Program-made: the position numbers and the translations under genes
NCBI GenBank assembly: GCA_965112735.1
Contig: OZ218959.1
Coordinates: forward strand, 1,178,001-1,242,000
Source of the DNA: Phaeosaccion multiseriatum
Lineage: Eukaryota; Ochrophyta, other classes
Reading direction: 5' to 3'
Length of the DNA stretch: 64,000 bases
Shown: positions 58,934 through 64,000 of the stretch, one piece after another
How the letters are laid out: every line of letters begins with the position of its first letter
How positions within the stretch are numbered: the stretch's first letter is position 1
The notes under the pieces: model-generated
Told to the model about the DNA's origin: nothing
The model's database searches: none
The model's input: the letters and a program-made list of their open reading frames with translations, nothing else

Positions 58934-59778
58934 TTACCCTCCTTCTCCTCCGTAGGGCTTGCTCCGACGAAGGCGCTGCACAGTGTTGTAAGTCCACAAG
59001 CCGAGCGCCCCCGCGCCGTATCCCAGCAGCCCTCCCACCATCACGCTCAAGGGCCACACCTGCCACGGTCTATTCCAGTCCAGGCAGATCGGCACCGCCC
59101 CCAGCCAAGCTCCCTGCAGGGTGGAGATGGCCGTTACACACTCAAAGGCGGGGTTTGTGGCCAGGAGGCGAGGGGCAGGGGGAGGAGAGGAGGGAGGAGT
59201 CCGTGCAGAGGGGAAGGCTGTCGAGATGCCCAGAGGCATGAAGGAGAGGGAGGAGAGCAGCACTGCACAGCAGAGGCTCTGAGGGAGGTGGGTGGACAGC
59301 GGGACCCCTAACGCCAGCATGCCCAGAAACAGGAGCAACGCGCCACCCACGAGGCCCACGAGACCGAAGACGATGACGGCCAGTATCCTCTGCTGTGATG
59401 GTAAACAAGGTTCGTTCGCAGAGGAAGAGTTGGGGGCAAGGAGGTGAGGTAGGGCGGGCATCAGCAGCAGCAGCAGAAGTAGTTCTGCCTCTCTACCCTC
59501 CAAACAAAGTGAGAGAGGGGGGGGCTTGGTTCACTCACCGTCTCCAGGCCCTTGCCTCCCCGCGAGTACGAGACGTTGGCCGCACCCCACCACCGCCCCG
59601 CAGCTACAACTACCCCCACCCCCACGGCCCTTAGGCAGCAGGCCGCGAGAGGCCCCGCGGGAAGCCCCATCATGCCCCTTTCAAGAGGGCCAGGCCCGTC
59701 CGATAGCAGTGGGAAAAGGGGCCATGCCGCGGCCCTCAGGAGGAGAATTGGTAGCACCACCTCCAGCAGAAGCGTCAT
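58934..59778 (-). CDS. PIGF: GPI-anchor biosynthesis protein PIG-F/GPI11
   Basis: PIG-F is the ER membrane subunit that stabilises the PIG-O and GPI7 ethanolamine-phosphate transferases late in GPI assembly. Exons (minus) 59539-59778 and 58934-59488 join in phase 0 to give 264 residues (animal PIG-F about 220). The diagnostic stretch is GAWLGAVPICLDWNRPWQVW in the C-terminal third, followed by the last helix GGLLGYGAGALGLWTYN and a basic tail. Five or six hydrophobic segments are visible, including the N-terminal LLEVVLPILLL region, AVIVFGLVGLVGGALLLFLG and SLCCAVLLSSLSFMPLG. The acceptor at 59489 follows a short TTTGGAGGGTAGAG sequence, weaker than most here, but the alternative frames do not fit the family. 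It lies 304 bp downstream of the FAF2 stop, on the same strand. Confidence 0.9.
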
Positions 59779-60082
59779 AAGCTATGTAAACATGTACTTG
59801 AGGAAGCGAAGAAAAAGAAATGGAGAAGGAACGTAAACCAAGTGATGCGGCAGTTGGTGATATATACAAGTGCCGCGGCAGTTGTGAAACGGTTTGGCAC
59901 ATGGCACACTTCACACTTCTTCAAATAGTATAAATATATTTCTGTATGTTATGGTCGCATCAGCGTGCTCCGCTTCTGCACGCCTCAAGAGTCTCTCTTC
60001 TTTCTCCCTCCCTCCCCCCCCTCCTCCCCTCCCTTTCCCTCGCCCCCTCCAAGCTGCCTCTGCACATGGTCGCGTGCTGAAA
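59779..60082. promoter_or_regulatory. 304-bp spacer upstream of PIG-F
   Basis: Holds the FAF2 3' UTR and presumably the PIG-F promoter. It includes a GCGGCAGTTGGTGATAT word (59848-59863) followed by a second GCGGCAGTTGTGA at 59875-59887, and an AT-rich patch (59926-59950). Confidence 0.45.
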
Positions 60083-63000
60083 TCAAGCGTCCAAGTTGGT
60101 GATAAAGAGTGCCACCTGTGGATGCAGCCCCGCCTCCTGCAGCGTCTCGTTGCTGCTCTCGGGGCCGTATGTCTTCTTGGGGTACGGGGTGGACATACTG
60201 AAGTTGGTGATGGCGATGTCGTTGTCGATAAAGTACAGCTCCAGAAAATCCCTGTTGTTTTGTTTTGTGTTGTTTTTATTGTTGTTGTTGTTGTTGTTGT
60301 TGGACGAGGTGAGACGATGACACACAGGCGTGTGCGGGTCGGCAGGCAGACAGAGAGGCAGGCAGGTAAGAGACCGACGGAAGTGGGGTTGGAGGGGAGG
60401 GAGGGCCAGAGAGAGGAAGGGAGACAAGGAGCGAGGGCAAGCGCTGCAAGGCAAGCGAGCGCACCTTATCTGCTGAACGGTGTTGTTCTTGTCGAAGCGA
60501 CGGTTGACCTTGGCTCCAGTGGGCAGCTGCAGCCGGACGCGGGTTGCGTCGGGCCCGCTGGCTGGCTCGGGCAGGACAGCCTCTCTGCAGGTGGGGGAGG
60601 ACGAGAAGGATTAGTATTAGTAGTAGTAGCAGGAGTAGTAGTAGGAGCAGCAGCAGCAGGAGGAGTAGTAGTAGTAGTACAGTAGTAATAGTAGTAAAGT
60701 GGTAGTCGCAGTAGAAGCGGCAGTAGAAGGAGGAAACGACGGACAACACAAGATGAGTCTTCCACTGCAAGCATGTCTTCCTCTCTTCAAGGTCAGCGCA
60801 CTCCTCCCCCAGCCCCCTACCCTCCTTCTCGTCCTCCTGCTCGCCCTCCTCCTCCTCCTCCTCCTCCTCCTCCTCCTCCTCCTCCTCCTCCTTCCCCCTC
60901 CTCCTCCTCCTCTTCCTTCTTCTCCTCCTCCTCCTCCTTCTCCTCCTCCTCCTCCTCCCCCCCCTCGTCGTCCTAGTGGGCCCTACAACATGCCCCTACC
61001 CCACCTTAGGCGAGCAATGACGTCTTCCCTCTCCTGCGTGGCCTGCTCCTCCCTCCGCCTGTTCTCCTCCTCCTCCCTCTGCTGCCGCGCCACTTCCTCC
61101 TCTGCCATTGACCTGCGCCGCCGGTCCGCCTCCAGCGATTCCCGGTACTCCGCGTCCTGACACCAAGTCACCAAGCAGGAAGCAAGAAGGAAGAACCCAA
61201 CAACAGGAAGTGATGAGAACATTGAGGTCGTAACAGTTACAGATACAGTTACAGATACAGATACAGTTACAGATACAGTTACACTTTAGGTACTAGGCAA
61301 GGGTCAGGTCTACGCAAGCCGCCGTGTGGTGTCTTGTAATGTGGATGTTGGGGAGGGGGGGGCAACAGGGGCGGAGGAGGAGGAGGAGGAGGAGGAGGAG
61401 GCCCGCACACGCAGACACACGCACGCACACACACGCACACACACACACACACACACATGTTGGTGATACACACCTGCTCCTGCACGAGTCGCCGGCCTTC
61501 CTCTCTCTCTCTCTGCTGCCTGCGGATGGCCTCCAGCTGCTCGTTGGTAAGGCAAGGCAAGAGAGGGAGGAGGGAGGAAGCATGGCGAGGTGTAAAGGTA
61601 GAGAGAGGGTAGAAAAGAGAAGAGAGGGAGACGGCTCAGCAACCTATAAGGGTTGGAGAAGGCTCAGTAAAATGGGCCATGCATACGGTTACAGAGCGAC
61701 CTTCGGGGGATGGCACTGGATGGAGGAAAGGACACTTCCATCCTTCGCTCCAAGACAGGCACGGCGACGAAGCCCACACCGAGGGCCTTATTCCTTGATT
61801 GTCTTCTTCTTGCTTGGGATGGATGGTTACTCTCGCCGCGACACCTTCAAGTCTTCCTCTCAATGCAATACGTTCCCCTTGGCCCATTGGATCGCACAGC
61901 GTACGTCATCCTTGCCTTGCCTTGCCTTGCCTTCTCTCCCACCCCCACGCACCCACCCACCCACCCACCTGGTCCTGGAAGCGCGCCATTGCTCCAGACA
62001 CCTTCTCCATGAGCGTCTCTGTGGAAGCCGCCCCATCACAGCGCTCCACAATCTGAACAAGAGAACAAGAGAACAAGAAGGACAAGGAGGAGGAAAAGAG
62101 GGGAAGGCAGGCAGACCAAGGCACACGGAACGCATTCCTTCCCTTCGTCAGTCCTCGTCTGTTGCCCTTCTCTTCCGTGCATCCACACCTACATATACAC
62201 CTCCACCCCCCGCTCCTGTCTCCCCTTCCTAGCCGTCTCCCTCCTCCCGCCCACTCTCCCTCCCCCTCCCCTGCCCCTCACCTCTACTTGGTTGGTTTTA
62301 CAGATGAGCAGATTGAGGCTGGGGAACGTGGTGGCCCCAAGCTGACAGCCCACTCGATACGCGTCGGGATGCTGCACGGAACCACCCCACACCAAGACGC
62401 TGTGCTCGAGGAAGCCCACCAGAGTGTCCGAGCAGAGAGTACCGCTGCGGCAAATGCATGGATGTAATGCATGTGGTAGGGGCAGCAGGGACGGGAGGAG
62501 GGAGGAGGGCCCATGGAGACGTATGGGGACAAGGAGGGAGGGATGGGAGGGATGGGAGGGGGGTGGAGGAGGGTCGAGGCTAAGGAAGACTCGTCGACAG
62601 ACTCGGACAGAGAGACAAGAGAGACAGACACTTGCATCTCTCTCCTTCCATCTCTTCTCATGTTCTTTCGTTCTTGTGTAGAGAAGACCAGGAGAGCGGC
62701 ACAGCACGCACCCCCCCCCCCCCCCCCCACACACACACACCTACAGAACTTGTCTGTGTCCTGGTGCAGCGGTGAGTGTAAGTACACCAAAAGGAACTTG
62801 TTCTCTCGAGCCGCCTGGGCCACCGCCTCTCGGTAGCTGAGGACGCAGAGGGATGGGACACCACACGCCGAGGAGAGGAGAGAGGAGAGGGGAGAGCAGC
62901 GGAACAGGCCGAGGAGAGGATAAGACAAGGACGCAAGGATACGTAAGTGTGTGTGTGGATGAAGGCGTGCACAGCATGGGGGGATGTGTAATGGGGGCAG

Positions 63001-63161
63001 CGAGGGGCCGATTCTGTAGGCAGAGGCTGATTCAGTAGGCAGGGAGGTGAGCGACAGACGAGGACAAACACACCCACTCACTCACTCACTCACTCACTCA
63101 CTCACTCACTCACTCACCTATCTGCGATGAAGTCGGGCTTTTGCTCGCGTCCGTACTCCGC
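60083..63161 (-). CDS. FAF2: FAF2/UBXD8-like UAS-UBX protein, C-terminal 296 residues (5' exons beyond window)
   Basis: FAF2/UBXD8 is an ER/lipid-droplet adaptor that recruits p97/VCP in ERAD and lipid control. Eight minus-strand exons are visible: 63118-63161, 62741-62836, 62282-62444, 61969-62052, 61474-61536, 61005-61156, 60465-60584 and 60083-60251; all phases agree. The UAS thioredoxin-like domain starts EYGREQKPDFIADSYREAV and continues NKFLLVYLHSPLHQDTDKFC, WGGSVQHPDAYRV and TTFPSLNLLICK. An Arg/Glu coiled coil follows (ERLEQ-type; EADRRRRSMAEEEVARQQ). The UBX domain (RVRLQLPTGAKVNRRF...TLQEAGLHPQVALFI) ends the protein. UBA and membrane-hairpin exons should lie to the right of 64000. 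The UBX p97-contact loop reads TPYPKKTY; the usual FPR is replaced by YPK, as in FAF2-type proteins with YPR-like loops. Confidence 0.9.
60846..60962. repeat. TCC/GGA tract in a FAF2 intron
   Basis: Nearly pure TCC on the plus strand with CTT interruptions, within the FAF2 intron 60585-61004 (GGA on the transcript). A GTA/GCA tract lies at 60612-60725 in the same intron. Confidence 0.85.
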
Positions 63162-63301
63162 CTGTAGGGTCATATGCAACATAAAAGGAACAGACACAGA
63201 TATGGACACAGATATGGGGTGAGGTGACGTCACTTGGCATGAAGCAGCAGCTGGGGGGGGTGCTTGCTGCCTCTGGGCGGCGGGGGCAGCAGGGGGGAAG
63301 G

Positions 63302-63375
<74 letters not shown>

Positions 63376-64000
63376 ATGACAGAGCTACACTGCATGCATG
63401 CACTGGCTCGAACACAAGAGAAAGAGACAATGAAAGAGGCGTGTGGTTGGTTCGTTCTGCCTCCTCTCCTGTCCCGGGCCCTGCCACAGCATCCCACCTC
63501 ACATTATCATCCCCATTACAATACATTACAGCATCAATATATAATACTTAGTATATGTTATGAAACAACACTAATATATAATACATATGTCATGTATGTA
63601 TCCCACCTCCTCCTCCCCATTACGTTACATTACAACACTACTATATAATACATATGTCATGTATGTATATATATCCCACCTCCTCATACCATTCAAATGT
63701 ATCACGGTTGTGTATCCCACCTCCTCATCCCCTGCTTGTCTTGTGTTGCTTGTCTTGTCGCTCACCCCACCCACACTCCCTCACCCTCACGCCCATCCCA
63801 TTGTTAACTGCACCGTTAACTGCACCCCTCACGCCCATCCCATTGTTAACTGCACCGTTAACTGCACCCCTCACGCCCATCCCATTGTTAGCTGCACCGT
63901 TAACTGCACCCCTCACGCCCATCCCATTGTTAACTGCACCCCTCACGCCCATCCCATTGTTAACTGCACCCCTCACGCCCATCCCATTGTTAACTGCACC
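63162..64000. repeat. FAF2 intron segment: (GA)n microsatellite and terminal minisatellite
   Basis: Presumed intron upstream of the 63161 exon. It contains a pure GA run (about 63307-63374), AT-rich direct repeats TATAATACATATGTCATGTATGTAT at about 63576-63600 and 63643-63667 (given here as a position note), and a tandem array from about 63786 to the end built on CCTCACGCCCATCCCATTG with GTTAACTGCACC; spacing between core units is about 30-46 bp. No exon is recognised. Confidence 0.7.

Noticed and set aside
61324-62232. 302-codon plus-strand open frame
   Set aside because: Antisense to several well-supported FAF2 exons and CA/GGA repeats; no domain.

Overview
The window is nuclear DNA of a compact, moderately GC-rich eukaryote. 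Genes are close together and nearly all have short spliceosomal introns (about 100-500 bp). Donors are GTGAGT, GTGCGT and GTAAGT types; polypyrimidine tracts are strong; simple repeats are extremely abundant (GGA/TCC, GTT/CAA, CA/GT, CTGT, CTCC). Every recognisable gene is a housekeeping eukaryotic gene. The style (dense genes, small introns, glycine, serine and acidic low-complexity inserts inside conserved proteins) suggests a unicellular alga or protist, possibly a stramenopile such as a eustigmatophyte. That is an impression only: there is no rRNA, plastid or other lineage marker here. There are no prokaryotic features, CRISPR arrays or recognisable viruses.

Layout, left to right: MPP10 (-, N-terminal part), COQ3 (+), a class V PLP aminotransferase with an N-terminal membrane anchor (-), a WW plus C2HC zinc-finger protein (+), a divergent STE11-like protein kinase with a giant glycine tract (-), SNU13 (+), an SLC25A39/40 (MTM1) mitochondrial carrier (-), CENP-C/Mif2 (+), an Mpv17/PMP22 protein (+), a 55-residue putatively myristoylated protein (-), the cytoplasmic dynein-1 heavy chain (+, 38 exons, 26 kb, 5160 residues), PIG-F/GPI11 (-) and the 3' part of FAF2/UBXD8 (-, running off the right end). 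I rebuilt the exons by hand from splice signals, reading-phase continuity and recalled family sequences. All internal phases close, but no cDNA supports them.

The genes do not form one pathway. They cover rRNA processing (MPP10, SNU13), mitochondria (COQ3, the carrier, probably Mpv17), chromosome segregation and transport (CENP-C, dynein) and the ER (PIG-F, FAF2). Orientation nearly alternates, giving five head-to-head pairs that share 100-640 bp intergenic regions, and several tail-to-tail pairs.

The most interesting non-genic items are: an almost perfect 60-bp-arm hairpin between COQ3 and the aminotransferase; a 159-bp MITE-like element with perfect 20-bp terminal inverted repeats and a 6-bp target duplication; a dispersed short word, TTGGTGATAC, found in exons, introns and spacers far more often than chance; GC-AG introns; and minisatellites filling many dynein introns.
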